Assembly (NCBI GenBank): GCA_949825045.1
Contig: OX463829.1
Coordinates: 24,646,715 to 24,710,714, forward strand
Reading direction: 5' to 3'
From: Argyresthia goedartella
Taxonomy: Eukaryota; Arthropoda; Insecta; Lepidoptera; Argyresthiidae
Length of the DNA: 64,000 nucleotides
The translations under genes and the position numbers were made by a program. A model generated the notes under the pieces. It was not told the origin of the DNA. It ran no database searches and saw nothing but the letters and a program-made list of their open reading frames with translations. The number at the start of each line of letters is the position of its first letter. Within the stretch, counting starts at the first letter, position 1. Shown one piece after another: positions 30,500 to 40,797 of the stretch.

Positions 30500-31432
30500 A
30501 TGTCAAAGAAAGTCCAGCATTCGGATTGTCTAGGATTTAGCACCATATATAAATGGTCCATCCATTATTACAAATACATTAAAATTTTATGTTTATTTTT
30601 ATCAAAATCGCACTGCTGATTGTGCCATTTACATTACGTTTAAACAATGTTATATTATTTTGTTCATACGGTGTAAGTGAAATAGGTAACACGTTGTCTT
30701 GATGAACTTGTCCTCAATTGATCTCAAAGCATGGCAAGTTCTGTCCTTACAGTTCTAAAAGAGATATGATGTTATTGATCTTGTACAGCATAACAAAAAA
30801 CACAGGTTTATGCGCGTTTGCGTTTCTGTGTTGATGTCAACAAAAAAGGCAAACATCGCAAACGTTCTATATTTAAGTTTGCTTGATTTAAATTTCTGCA
30901 CAATTTCATCAATGACTTATCCACCTTTAATAACAAAGTCTGTCAAATTTTATACATTTACATCAAACATACGTTGTTTTTCCTTTGTGAGGTTAATTAC
31001 ATTTTCGTTGGGATACAACGTTATCGATAAAATGCAGGTTATTTCGTGTGACGTATATTTTCAATCTTCTCCAATTACTTTTCCTTAGATCTGCCCTTTC
31101 ATATAGAATTGCGGTTTTACTGACGCCATAAGTCGTGTTGATGAGGCGAATCAAGCCGCTTTTATCCTGATGCTATTACGGCATTTATTCCTGGAGTATT
31201 TCTCTTAGTAACAATGTGTTTATAGTAATTTAGCAGATAAAATACTGATAAAATGTTTATGGTCGCTTTATGTTCCTCCTGGTTAAAAAATGCTTCGTTT
31301 TATGTTCTGTCTTATAAGTGAAATATTTGTATGCCAAAAGTATGTACTGTACATTCGACAATAATATAAAGGCCTATCTCATGTCATTTAGTCATATTGA
31401 ATTAAGTAAAATTAATGACGATAAATATACGA
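30500..31432. other. No recognised feature
   Basis: AT-rich; a 92-codon plus frame (30810-31088) has no family resemblance. Confidence 0.35.
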
Positions 31433-31670
31433 CGACCTCTGTGGCGCCGCGGTTGTGGCTCTGCCTACCATGCGAGAGGTCTCTGGTTCGAATCCCGGCT
31501 GGGGATACATAGAAAAAACCCAGGTCTTGGATGTTTATATGTGTGTGACGTCGCTGTTTCTGGTTCCCACGGGGTATCCTAGTGTGGGGCCGGAAGTAAT
31601 GTATGTGCCTGTGTATGTAAATGTTTGTGTTTAATGTTTATACACTTTTAGATTAGACAAATCCGTGAAT
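31433..31670 (+). repeat. SINE family 2, most complete copy
   Basis: tRNA-like head with 'ggttgtggctctgcctacc' and B-box GGTTCGAATCCC (about 31486), body 'ccaggtcttggatgtttata' and 'tgtgacgtcgctgtttctgg', conserved 3' domain 'ggtatcctagtgtggggcc' with 'aatgtatgtgcctg', and an AT-rich end. Other copies: 28523, 39171, 39398 (-), 46600, and tails at 35050 (-) and 39098 (-). Confidence 0.8.
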
Positions 31671-31987
31671 GAAGTTAAAAATGTATGTGAAATCGATCTA
31701 ATACGTTCTAAGAAGATTGATGACGGGCTACTCTGTAGTGAACAGGAGAAACCGAGCGTTTCATGTTACTAGCACTTAGATTGTGAAGCTGACAAATTAT
31801 TCGCTGGAGAGGGGCAAAAGACAAAGGATATGTAGAGCTACTTCATTTGTTACATTACGGTGGCAAAGAGGTTTACTACCCCAACCAGTGTAAACAACAC
31901 GTTGCGTTCACACAAATTTTTGGTCACGCACTCCCAACTTAATTCGGTCGGATTAAAACAGCCCATACACCCGGCTCGAGATTCAAA
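31671..31987. other. No recognised feature
   Basis: No supported feature. Confidence 0.3.
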
Positions 31988-32065
31988 ATACAATTTAGCA
32001 CATTAATTGTAGTTTATGTGACTCTTTTAATGCCCTTTATTATGTATCAGTCCCATAAACTACTA
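31988..32065. repeat. Short inverted-repeat relative of the composite element
   Basis: 'tgtagtttatgtgact' and, inverted, 'gtcccataaactacta' enclose 'cctttattatgtatcag', matching the hairpin module at 17968. A minimal copy. Confidence 0.55.
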
Positions 32066-32599
32066 ATTTGTTCCGAAGAGTCCTATTTATTTGCACGAAA
32101 AGAAGAAAAAGGTACGTTAATGTAAGTTTAATGACAGCAAAGTTATTTATCACAGATCTGGCAATGAATGGTTTTGTTAATGCCAACCCGGTTAACGAGC
32201 TCTTGTTTCTGACAATGTCATCAATCTTGCAAAATATTATAATCACAAAACTTCAAATCTTCCAGCCAAGGTCCTTCTGGGATCTGCTTTGACTGAAAGT
32301 TTGACAGGCATCCGAAACTGGGGCAATTATCCTTGAACTATAATTTCAACTTTTCTTATGCCACCTACATTTTCCATTACTAACTTGTACAGCGTCAGAA
32401 TGGCTGGTCATCGGTTACGTTCAGCTCTGAGAGTTTATTGAAGGATTGTTATCTAATTGGTACTATTTGCTACAGATTTTCAACTTGGTGTCTTGGTTGT
32501 AAGGGATTAAAATCCTGGAAATATGCACAGACATTAGCATAAGTTTTAACTTTTGAAAATGAAGACGTGATTATCTAATAATCTACAACTACTATGCTA
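32066..32599. other. No recognised feature
   Basis: AT-rich; a 74-codon frame without resemblance. Confidence 0.35.
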
Positions 32600-32695
32600 C
32601 TCCCACAGTGGTCCAATGCAGAGAAGAGGCAAAACACGACTTTTGCTAATTATATTTTAATATCTACCGTAATAAAGAAATTTGACTTTGACTTC
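32600..32695 (+). repeat. Non-LTR 3'-end family E, copy 2
   Basis: 'ctcccacagtggtccaatg', 'gagaagaggcaaaa' and 'aatatctaccgtaataaag', followed by 'tttgactttgactt', a short direct repeat such as ends non-LTR insertions. Confidence 0.6.
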
Positions 32696-33094
32696 TCTTC
32701 CTTATTATGAAGAAAATATATTTGCGTATTGTACTTAAATATAATTTTATATAGAGTCTATAGAGCTCTATAGATATATATTGTTATATAAAGTTTATAG
32801 AGCTCTAACATTAATAGTCTATATTTATAGGCCATAAATATTAGAGCATAGTTTTCCCCTCACTTTTCATGCTATCTTAGTGATTTCTGCTACTTTGCAT
32901 TGCAAGATAGCTATTTAAAAAATCGATTCACACAGTTCCATATAGATTCACATTACATATGTCGATTTACACATTCTCCCTCATTCAGTAAATCAAATCA
33001 CACAAGTTAACAACAAATTAACAAGTTAATTTGACGTTTAGTGTATGGGAAAACTGTCACATTTCCACAGTTTTTGGTTGGCTTGCGTTAAATC
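32696..33094. other. No recognised feature
   Basis: Very AT-rich with repeated 'tatagagctctata' segments near 32755-32815; no coding sequence. Confidence 0.35.
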
Positions 33095-33340
33095 AATAAG
33101 ATTAAACTCAAGCGATTTCAGAATATCGGGATACGTTGTATCTTCGGGCTGCGCAAATCGACCATGTTTCTCAATATAGCAAAGAGTTTGGGGTGGCTTC
33201 CGATTCGTGCGTTGCGGGCGGTCCGAATTTGGAACGCACTTCCTTGCCTTACCTTTTATGATACTTATTTATATAATGCCTTGGTTTGCTGGAAGAAATC
33301 TCTTTTTAGAGATAAGCCTATCTTTATACATGCATGTTAT
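33095..33340 (+). pseudogene. Jockey-type RT C-terminal fragment
   Basis: Same family as element C: 'LKRFQNIGIRCIFGLRKS', 'LGWLPIR' then directly 'RAVRIWNALPCLTF', showing an internal deletion of about 60 residues compared with 26080-26400. It ends near a 'KSLFRDK' segment seen also near 48880-49070 on the minus strand. Confidence 0.75.
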
Positions 33341-34549
33341 TTTAATGTAACAGCTGAAATATTCGTGTGCAATGAAAATAATTATGAATAATGAATCACT
33401 ATTAATTTTGATGCAGTGTGCATCAACTCACGTGGTGAGAAAACTTAAAACAGATTTTCAAAATGAAATGAGATGTTTTAACTTAAAGTTATTCCAAAGA
33501 ATCATTGATGTAGTCTTCGAAGAATTACCCAAAATAATTTAGTTTTTTCGTTAGTAAAACTATATGACCAATATGAAAAAGCAAAAAACAAAAATTACTC
33601 AGAGCCTATTAATTTAAAGTAATATTTGCTGGAAATGAGCTCTACTTTAACCCTTCACAAAATTTGCATCAAATAACCAACCAACCCGTTTATCTGGCCA
33701 CAAAGCAAGTTTGGTTATCTATCACACAATAGGGCCGTCAAACAGCCCTCAAAGGCACAGAGCACGCCCCTTGGCCCATAAAGACATACCGTTTCGATAC
33801 CCACAGCGGTTATAACTAAAGAAGCGATCAGACTGTGCGAAATTTAAGGTCCCGACACCCAAATCAGGTTGTTAAATGGTGGTTGCAATTAGCGCGTATG
33901 GCACGATAGTGAATAGTTATGTGGGCCACGCCACCCAACGCATGGTCTGTACCAACCGTTCAGTAATACTTTCCAGAAGCTATTTCGGAGGTTCGAGCCA
34001 ACCTAAATAGTTACATACAGCATACAGCTATGTCGATGATGTCGGAGATGAATCGATTTCAACGCCATACCGATACCGCTGTGGATAATAAATGCCATCT
34101 GTGCTCTCAAGCAAACATCATTACAACTTCGATATAGAGGTCCTATTTTAGGAAATTGGGTTGCACATAGTTGAGCTATTATTATGAGGAGTTGACGTTA
34201 TATGTGTCCGGGCGTGTCATGCCCGGAATATGTATATCTCTTGTACAGATGTAGTGAATAATCCTTTCCTATCGGCAAAACTCGGAACAACGATAATACC
34301 CGAATGGTGCCGATGTGTCTATGAATTACTGTATTATTAAATTACGTGTAGGTATCAAATAAATCGCATACTTTATTTATCAATGTCAAATGTCAAATTG
34401 CCCGTTTGCCGTCAGGACAAAAACGAACATTTCCGAGAAAATACGAAAGGAAAGGATTATGTAATTTGTCTTCCAATTTTAATAGAGTTGTATGTAAACA
34501 ACTAATAATATCTGCGGTTAACTAGTAGTTTTCATTCTTTGACAAAGGG
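33341..34549. other. No recognised feature
   Basis: Contains a less AT-rich stretch at 33660-34130 that is not shared with other parts of the window and has no long frame; single-copy sequence or a decayed element. Confidence 0.35.
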
Positions 34550-34637
34550 TCTTGACACACGGACAGAGATACAGACCGCAACTAAGTAATGCTATAAATA
34601 TTCCTTTTTCCTTTTAAGGTAAGGAACCCTAAAATTG
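34550..34637 (+). repeat. R4-related fragment, short type
   Basis: 'gggtcttgacacacggacag' to 'ccttttaaggtaaggaaccctaaaa', corresponding to the 3' end of the short R4-type repeats at 44460-44600. Confidence 0.6.
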
Positions 34638-35049
34638 TTCAAACTTTAGAATAATGTCCGTAAAATACCCCTAGCTTACCTCTCTGCATAATTATTTGCA
34701 CGGTTGATTTGCTACATAAATGCGAGCTCTCGAAGGGATCGACTGTAAGTGCACGCCAAACGAAACAAACATGCACATTTACATAACAATCATAATATTC
34801 ATAAATCAAATAATGATTTCATTAATATCATATTGTAGGATACATGGTTAGCACATACGTACGCAGTTGCGATTCTATTTACACAACTAAAATATTCGTT
34901 AAAAGTATAACGATTTGATGTCATAAAATGGAAAGGCTTCTTCGTCTCAGACATCTCAACTATCAAGTATTGAGTCATTGGTTTATGGAGGCGCGACAGT
35001 AAGGCGCTACAAGCGACGATACAGACCGGGGCGTACATAAAGACAAACA
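34638..35049. other. No recognised feature
   Basis: No supported feature. Confidence 0.3.
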
Positions 35050-35127
35050 GTTATACACAGGCACAAACATTGCTTCTGGCCCCACACTAGGATACCCTAA
35101 GTCGTGGGAACCAGAAACAGCGATTAG
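35050..35127 (-). repeat. SINE family 2 tail fragment
   Basis: Complement of the conserved 3' domain: 'ggccccacactaggatacc' followed by 'aaccagaaacagcg'. The head is missing. It abuts an R4 copy. Confidence 0.7.
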
Positions 35128-35506
35128 CCCTATTACTAAGCCTCCGCTGCCCGTCCGTCCGTCCGTCCGTCTGTCACCAGGCTGTATCTCATGAACCGTG
35201 ATAGTTAGACATGACATTTTCACAGATGATGCATTTCTGTTGCTGCTATAACAACAAATACTAGAAAACAGAATAAAATAAATATTTAAGGGAGTCCCAT
35301 ACAAAAATTTTTTCAACACAAATATCCTTATACAACCTTATGAATGCACCTGGTTACGTACATGGAGAGGAAAAGTAGCCGCACCAATAAATTTGTACAT
35401 TTTGCTATATAAAATCCAAACTATTCACTCCACACCATCCCTACCACTGTACGATGGTACGGAACCCTTCGTGCGCGAGTTCGACTTGCACTCGACCGGT
35501 TTTTTG
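35127..35506 (-). repeat. Dispersed repeat R4, minus-strand copy
   Basis: Begins with the complement of 'ggagtcttagtaatagggtc', contains '(gtcc)n', 'gcacctggttacgtacatgg' and ends 'gcactcgaccggtttttt'. About the same length as the 2475 copy, but the outermost 3' end with GTACGGAACCCT is missing, cut by the SINE fragment. Confidence 0.78.
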
Positions 35507-36169
35507 CCTATTTTCTTAATTGTGGATAAAAACACAAATTCAAAAATTATGTTTTCCAAACAGTATTGTGTGATATGTCTAATGAAAGGGCTTATTGCGA
35601 GAATCCCATTTTTTTTTTCATAAACCTGAAATTTGAAGGTATGAATGTAAACGAAATTGCGTATTTTGCCTTCCTGTGAATTTTCAGTAGTGTTTCGGTT
35701 ATCCACATGAGATGACTTCTGGCAAAAGAGACCGTAAATTCGTTTATGTCTAGCAATATGTGGGGACTTGACAGTCAGAAGACAGATTTTGTAGCCTCGC
35801 TTTCGTGTATACAGACGACATTTGCATCTCGAAGGAATTAGGCTTATATAAGTTTTAAACTTATTAAATTATAATTTTACTTACAGATGGTCCTAACCAA
35901 TATTTTCTTGACGTGCTCATCTAAGTAGCTTCATAATTAAATCATCCTTTAGATTACCTGTATCCAGGTATATTGTTTGTCACGTTCCACTCCACACCGC
36001 TGCTCTTCAAAGGCGTCCGCGTTGATGGCGTCACGGCTGGCCGCCTCGCTGCTGCCACCTGCCGCTGGCATTAGCTATGGACTGATTTGGCGACATAAAT
36101 ATTCATAAATTATGTCACGTATTTAATAGTTGATATCCATTCCAAAAGATAGATTTAAATGCTTGCCAA
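35507..36169. other. No recognised feature
   Basis: Only short frames; no shared repeat. Confidence 0.35.
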
Positions 36170-36285
36170 GGTTTGTGAAATTCAAAACAAAAATAGATAT
36201 TTTCTGTTACTTAAAACACGTCATATTTTTGCCTTTTCTCTACATTGGACCACTGAGAAGGACGAAGAAACAAACAACAAACCTA
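36170..36285 (-). repeat. Non-LTR 3'-end family E, copy 4 (inverted)
   Basis: The complement reads 'ccttctcagtggtccaatgt' and 'gagaaaaggcaaaaatatga', as in the other copies. Confidence 0.5.
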
Positions 36286-36405
36286 AAAAAATGTTTCAAT
36301 AAAGTGCAGGAATAAGTTATTACAAAATGATTTGGGTCTAACCACAAAAAGTAAACTCCTGTTCAAGACTTGTTTATATAGGTCACCGTTAGATTGTCAA
36401 AACCT

Positions 36406-36500
36406 GCAAGTTCATACATTATTCAGAATATTTTCTCTGAGATCTGAGATCTGCAAATTCATACATTATTCAGAATATTTTCTGAGATATTTGAGAAGCT
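36406..36500 (+). repeat. Tandem duplication of about 48 bp
   Basis: 'ttcatacattattcagaata' occurs at 36411 and about 36458, each followed by 'ttttct(ct)gagat'. Confidence 0.75.
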
Positions 36501-37169
36501 ATCATTTGTAACCCGCTTGCATGCGGTATAATTGCGCTAGAATTGAGGTTAAATGGGATCTCACACACATGATGTCTCTATCCATCCAGATCTTAATATA
36601 ATAGCACAGTGGTGAGCGAATGAACGATGGCGCCGACTAGCCGGGCTCTAAAGGAGCATAAGTGATCGTTCTCGTCTCTACGGCTCCTTTAACGGGCAAA
36701 CTGAACATTTACAAGATTTCTGATATAGCTATTTACATACATGATAATACTTACAAGTAATTCTTTAGGAACTACTTAACACGGAGTAACATATCAACGC
36801 TCAAGTTCTGTCTTCTGTCTGTCGAATATTTGAAAATAGAATATCAAAATGGTGTACCCTCAAAAATGTTATTGCGTAACAGTGCGATTACTTTTTCTTT
36901 TCCGCTCGCTTTTAGTCGTTGAAATTCGTTTTTAACATAGATTTAATAAACTCCTAGACATAACTCATAAGCTCATAACTCACGAACAAGACAAATGGTA
37001 ACAGAATTAAACTTTGGTTTATGAGATGACATTTGTCGGGTTTTCAACCAGAGTATTATTTTTTAAGCAAAGAATTTCATTCATCCATGGAGTCTTTGAC
37101 AATTAAGGCATTTGTCATAATACAATCAAGAATGGAGATTTATTTATATTTGCGTTGTAATTTTTTAAC
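36501..37169. other. No recognised feature
   Basis: AT-rich; no supported gene. Confidence 0.35.
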
Positions 37170-37480
37170 TTAGAAATTATTTATAGCCATGGATGCCACA
37201 CTGCAGTTGATTTGCCTCCGTATCAGCCGGATTTTAATCCCATAGAAAATATTTGGGCACAATGGAAAGGATATGTTGCTTCTTAAAATATAGATATGAA
37301 TAATACCTCTGCCAAGAAGCTGCTGTTAGGAAAAATAGAGATGCTGGGACCTGAAGAATGGACAAAAGTTTCTAATCACGCGACGAAATGTGATCAAGAA
37401 TTTTTAATCGAAGAAGAAAAACTGGATGGTAGTGACAGCTTTATAATCAATGTGTCTGATTCATACGGTGAAAGTTATTG
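37170..37480 (+). pseudogene. DDE-type transposase C-terminal fragment
   Basis: Reads 'HTAVDLPPYQPDFNPIENIWAQ', the block with PDxNPIExxW that carries the last catalytic acidic residue in DDE_3-type (IS630/Tc1-like) transposases. A stop follows ten residues later, then the same frame continues 'KKLLLGKIEMLGPEEWTKV' and an acidic tail 'EFLIEEEKLDGSDSF', as expected for the C-terminus of the insect proteins of this type. N-terminal domains and termini of the element are not visible. Confidence 0.7.
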
Positions 37481-38175
37481 TGCGAGTAACATCTATGTAA
37501 TTTATAGGTCTACTCTACAAAATGTGACTTCGGTACATAACTTTTTTCTACTAAAAAGTAAGTAGTATTGTAATGAATATGTAGCAATATATATTTTCTT
37601 CTGATCTGTGCCGAGAAGTGTCAAGTATAAATAATAATCGTTATGTACCAAGTCGTAACACTAGCTACAATCCACGGCGTAGCAGCTACGCGTTCAGAAC
37701 TTCGAATAAGTGCTACAGGCTACGAGGCGAGCCACGAGCTTTGTAACGGCGACGTGGCGGCGCCCGGCGTTACGCCCCGTCTGCCCCTGTGATTTGGTGT
37801 CAGCTTTCAGAAAGCTCTATTTATTCATCAAGATCTATTTGAGGCTGATATTGTATGTAGTCTACAAACAAGACGACTTGGCTGCGTAATATGGAACATT
37901 TGAAAACTTATAATGTAACTTTAACTGTGTATTTACTAGTTGAGTATTACAACGTCCGCCCACTCTCAGCCATAATAGTAATAGTGAGGCCAAGAGGGAC
38001 GTCCTTATGAAACTACCCCACTTTACGCTCACATCGTCAAATTTATTGAAATGCACATTTATCAGCTTGTAATTTTTACATCTACATAATTACTCACCAT
38101 CTTAGTCTGACGCACTCGAGTAAATCCCACTTATTTGATATATTTGAGCTCGAATAATTCGAAAAATAGCTTAGT
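37481..38175. other. No recognised feature
   Basis: Contains a GC-richer patch at 37670-37790 with the words 'gctacgcg' and 'ggctacgaggcgag', possibly a repeat end; otherwise nothing. Confidence 0.35.
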
Positions 38176-38200
38176 GGCCTCACAGATAGTCTGTGAGGCC
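38176..38200. repeat. Perfect 11-bp hairpin
   Basis: GGCCTCACAGA at 38176-38186 and its exact complement at 38190-38200 enclose the three-base loop tag. Confidence 0.85.
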
Positions 38201-38681
38201 AACAAGGTTCACGAGAGCTGGCAGTAAGTCTTATAACAAGTAATAAGTACCTAATAAAATTAATATTCATCTGGTATCCGAATGGTTGTGCAATTGTGCC
38301 AGTTGCCAAACTGACATCAGTCGTTCTACCAACAAATGTAGGTTCGTGGTATCTCCAGCCACATCCAACAAAATGCTACGAACCGTACCTATTGATAAAT
38401 CATTAATTTAGTTATGTATAGAGTTACAGGGCACTACAGACGGTGTCCAATTAACTGGGTTTACCAGACCGACAAGGGCGGCGATTGCGAGTTGAACTCA
38501 AACCGACCAGCATTCGAGAGTTAATCCCGTGGGATTGCCAAACTAATTGAAGAGGTTAATGTGTCTGAAGCCCTGTCAATCGACTATCGGAGGCGGTAAA
38601 GCGAGTGCTCAGCTGTATTAACTCGTGCCGTACTGAGTAGTATCTGAATACGCTTTGTTCTGACTACAGCTGACAGTAATC
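38201..38681. other. No recognised feature
   Basis: No shared repeat or frame identified. Confidence 0.35.
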
Positions 38682-38684
38682 AGG

Positions 38685-38880
38685 GGGGTTACCACAATCT
38701 TTTTCCGATTCAAATTAGGTTCAAAACAAGAACATCACCATGGCAACCATTTCCATTCCAATTCGCCATAATGGGCTTTGTTTACCTAATACCAAGACTT
38801 GTTTGAAGACGGTCACGGTAATTTTGCGGATCAAATTAGGTTTCTAATCTGAATCGGCGTAAGACGTTGTGGTAATCCCC
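38685..38880. mobile_element. 196-bp MITE with GGGG ends and AGG duplication
   Basis: Termini 'ggggttaccacaa' and the complement 'ggggattaccacaa' are inverted; similarity continues inward to 'cgattca.attag'. The flanks are AGG at 38682-38684 and 38881-38883, a possible 3-bp target duplication. The superfamily is not clear. No coding capacity. Confidence 0.75.
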
Positions 38881-38883
38881 AGG

Positions 38884-39097
38884 CCGGTATAGAAATAGAA
38901 ACGCCACTAACCAGCAAACTGTTTCGTTTCCGTATACATTTGTGTATGTTAACGAAACAGTCAGCATTTAACCTCTCAATAACCGATGGTAATTGGGGCG
39001 AGTCGCGATTCCGAACCTTATGCCATGGTAATAATTAAACCTATAACGGAAAAGTCGCGCGGTGGTATTCAACTTAGTGGTTGAGCAGACATCTACA
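38884..39097. other. No recognised feature
   Basis: No supported feature. Confidence 0.3.
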
Positions 39098-39445
39098 TTG
39101 CCTCTAGCCCTACACTAGGAAATCCTGTGTCGTGGGAACCATTGCAGAAACAGTGACGTTATACACTAGATGACCTCCGTGGAGCTGCGGTTGTGTCTTT
39201 GCCTACCAAGTGAGAGGTCCCGGGTACGATCGCCGGCTGGGGATACAGAAAAAACCCCAAGTTTTTGATGTTTATATGTATGTGACGTCGCTGTTTATGG
39301 TAACCACGACACAAGGTACCATAGTGTATCAATCAATTAATGAGCCTGTGTGTTTATGTTTATAAACATCGGAAACCAGGGGTTATTTTTTCTTCCTTTG
39401 CGGCCGGGATTCGAACCGGGGACCTCTCCACGAGTATATGGCAGG
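39098..39445. repeat. Cluster of three SINE family 2 pieces
   Basis: A minus-strand tail (39098-39168, 'tagccctacactaggaaatcc'), a plus-strand copy with head and body (39171-39370, B-box-like GGGTACGATCGCCGG), and a minus-strand head (39398-39445, with 'gggattcgaaccggggacct'). The opposite orientations show independent insertions or rearrangement. Confidence 0.7.
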
Positions 39446-39469
39446 GGTATTAGGTTTCAGAGACACGTT

Positions 39470-39653
39470 CAATAAAAAACCGGTCAAGTGCGAGTCGGAC
39501 TCGCGCACCAAGGGTTCCGTACACTGAGAGTACCCTATTATATTAATTTAAAATTTATACCTCCATGCGTTTCCGAGAAAAAGTCTTAACAGACGGTGAG
39601 ACAGACAGACAGACAGAAATTTACAGTTTTCGGATTTTCCCTTTACTTGTGCT
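39470..39653 (+). repeat. R4-related repeat, short type
   Basis: Starts 'aaaaaccggtcaagtgcgag' and has 'aagggttccgtac', then 'cctccatgcgtttccgagaa' and a (gaca)n tract. It shares the 5' end of R4 but has a different body, which recurs at 44480-44600. Confidence 0.65.
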
Positions 39654-39871
39654 ATAAGACCTTCCTTCATTCCAAATTTCATGACCCTAGGCCAACAGGA
39701 AGTACCCTATATGCCTTTTATGGTGGAGAAATTGACTAACATAGTGTTGTTTGCTGATATATATAAGACCTTCCTTCATTCCAAATTTCATGACCCTAGG
39801 CCAACAGGAAGTACCCTTTATGCCTTTTATGGTGGAGAAATTGACTAACATAGTGTTGTTTGCTGATACTT
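39654..39871 (+). repeat. 109-bp tandem duplication
   Basis: 39654-39762 and 39763-39871 are the same 109-bp unit ('ataagaccttccttcattcc' to 'gttgtttgctgata') with a few differences. The unit joins repeat sequence to the start of the RT fragment with 'VEKLTNIVLFAD', so duplication happened after that junction formed. Confidence 0.85.
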
Positions 39872-39889
39872 TACTGGTTTTCAAAATTG
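39815..39889 (+). pseudogene. Non-LTR element B, RT fragment before the LTR insertion
   Basis: Encodes 'VEKLTNIVLFADDT'-like sequence, the catalytic FADD box of a CR1/Jockey-type reverse transcriptase, then 'LVFKI' up to 39889, where the LTR element begins. The frame resumes at 42984. Confidence 0.8.
39886..39889. repeat. Target site duplication attg, left copy
   Basis: attg at 39886-39889 recurs at 42984-42987 directly after the element end ACA. Removing the element and one copy restores a continuous RT reading frame. Confidence 0.85.
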
Positions 39890-40797
39890 TGAAACAGTGG
39901 ACTCTAACCTGACCAAAAGAGATTGTTGGCAGGCTCAAGATACATTTATTAATCACAGGGTCGTGAGTCGAATATTGGTGATATAGTTGAAACGCTAGAT
40001 AGGGACTCGCCGGGAATTTGTAGATTTCAGCTCCTTGGTAAACTCAATCCGACTGGTCCACTTCTCCAGACGTCAACAAGTGATTATGCGGTTAGCGCCA
40101 GGAGGATATTATTCCTCGGCGTGGAACCGATTCAGAGCTCCGTTAGCGCCAGGAGGATATTACTCCTCAGCGTGGAACCGATTCAGAGCTCCGTTAGCGC
40201 CAGGAGGATATTACTCCTCAGCGTGGAACCGATTCAGAGCTCCGTTAGCGCCAGGAGGATATTACTCCTCAGCGTGGAACCCTGGAAAGAGACCAGTGTG
40301 AATGATAGGAATACAAAAGCGCTACAGCGCCCAGCTATCAGGCGACGGCTCCCCACACGGAGACTTCCGACGAGGGCCCTAGGGTAATTAGGATCTAAGA
40401 GTGCCGCAGTCCAATAGACACTGTATAGAAAAGGGAAATACATAGAGAGTATAAAATACACGAAAATAAGAAAGACTAACTACGAACCAATGCTTACCCA
40501 TGGATTGGGGATAGTAGGGAAGTTTCACATCAACTACTGCACTTTACAGCAACTATACATTCAGCTCCATTACAGTACTAAAGGGACTAGCCCATCGCCG
40601 CAACTAAAGGCGTGACTTAAAAATTATTGATGCAGAAGATACAACCTCACGTTTCAGAGCTCAAACAATGTCTGCCTCAAAAAAACAATCAGCTGCCAGA
40701 CGAGATTCCAGACCCGAATTTTTGAATTTTTATAGTTTTAGTTTTTAAATGGCTAATCCGCCAGTAGCCAATATGATCAAGGAGGTAGTACGTTACA
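39890..40797 (-). repeat. LTR (left copy)
   Basis: Starts TGAAACAGTGG and ends TACGTTACA. It contains four units of a 51-bp repeat. One difference to the right copy was found by eye (near 40436, g versus t). Apparent frames at 40035-40461 are repeats read through the LTR and are not genes. Confidence 0.92.
40091..40294. repeat. Fourfold 51-bp tandem repeat in the left LTR
   Basis: Units begin 'gttagcgccaggaggata' at 40091, 40142, 40193 and 40244; the last is shorter. Each holds GAGGA-tattac-TCCTC, able to form a small hairpin. Confidence 0.92.

Noticed and set aside
30810..31088. 92-codon plus frame as host gene
   Set aside because: No family resemblance; hydrophobic AT-rich sequence of chance length.
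31433..31510. Functional tRNA gene at SINE family 2 head
   Set aside because: Same reason: dispersed copies with a shared body and degenerate arms.
40091..40294. Possible CRISPR-like array
   Set aside because: Units are contiguous without unique spacers and the DNA is eukaryotic; a plain tandem repeat.
40035..40461. 88-codon repetitive frames in the LTR (also 42221-42647)
   Set aside because: They follow from the 51-bp repeat, whose length is a multiple of three, and lie inside LTRs on both strands; no sign of a real protein.
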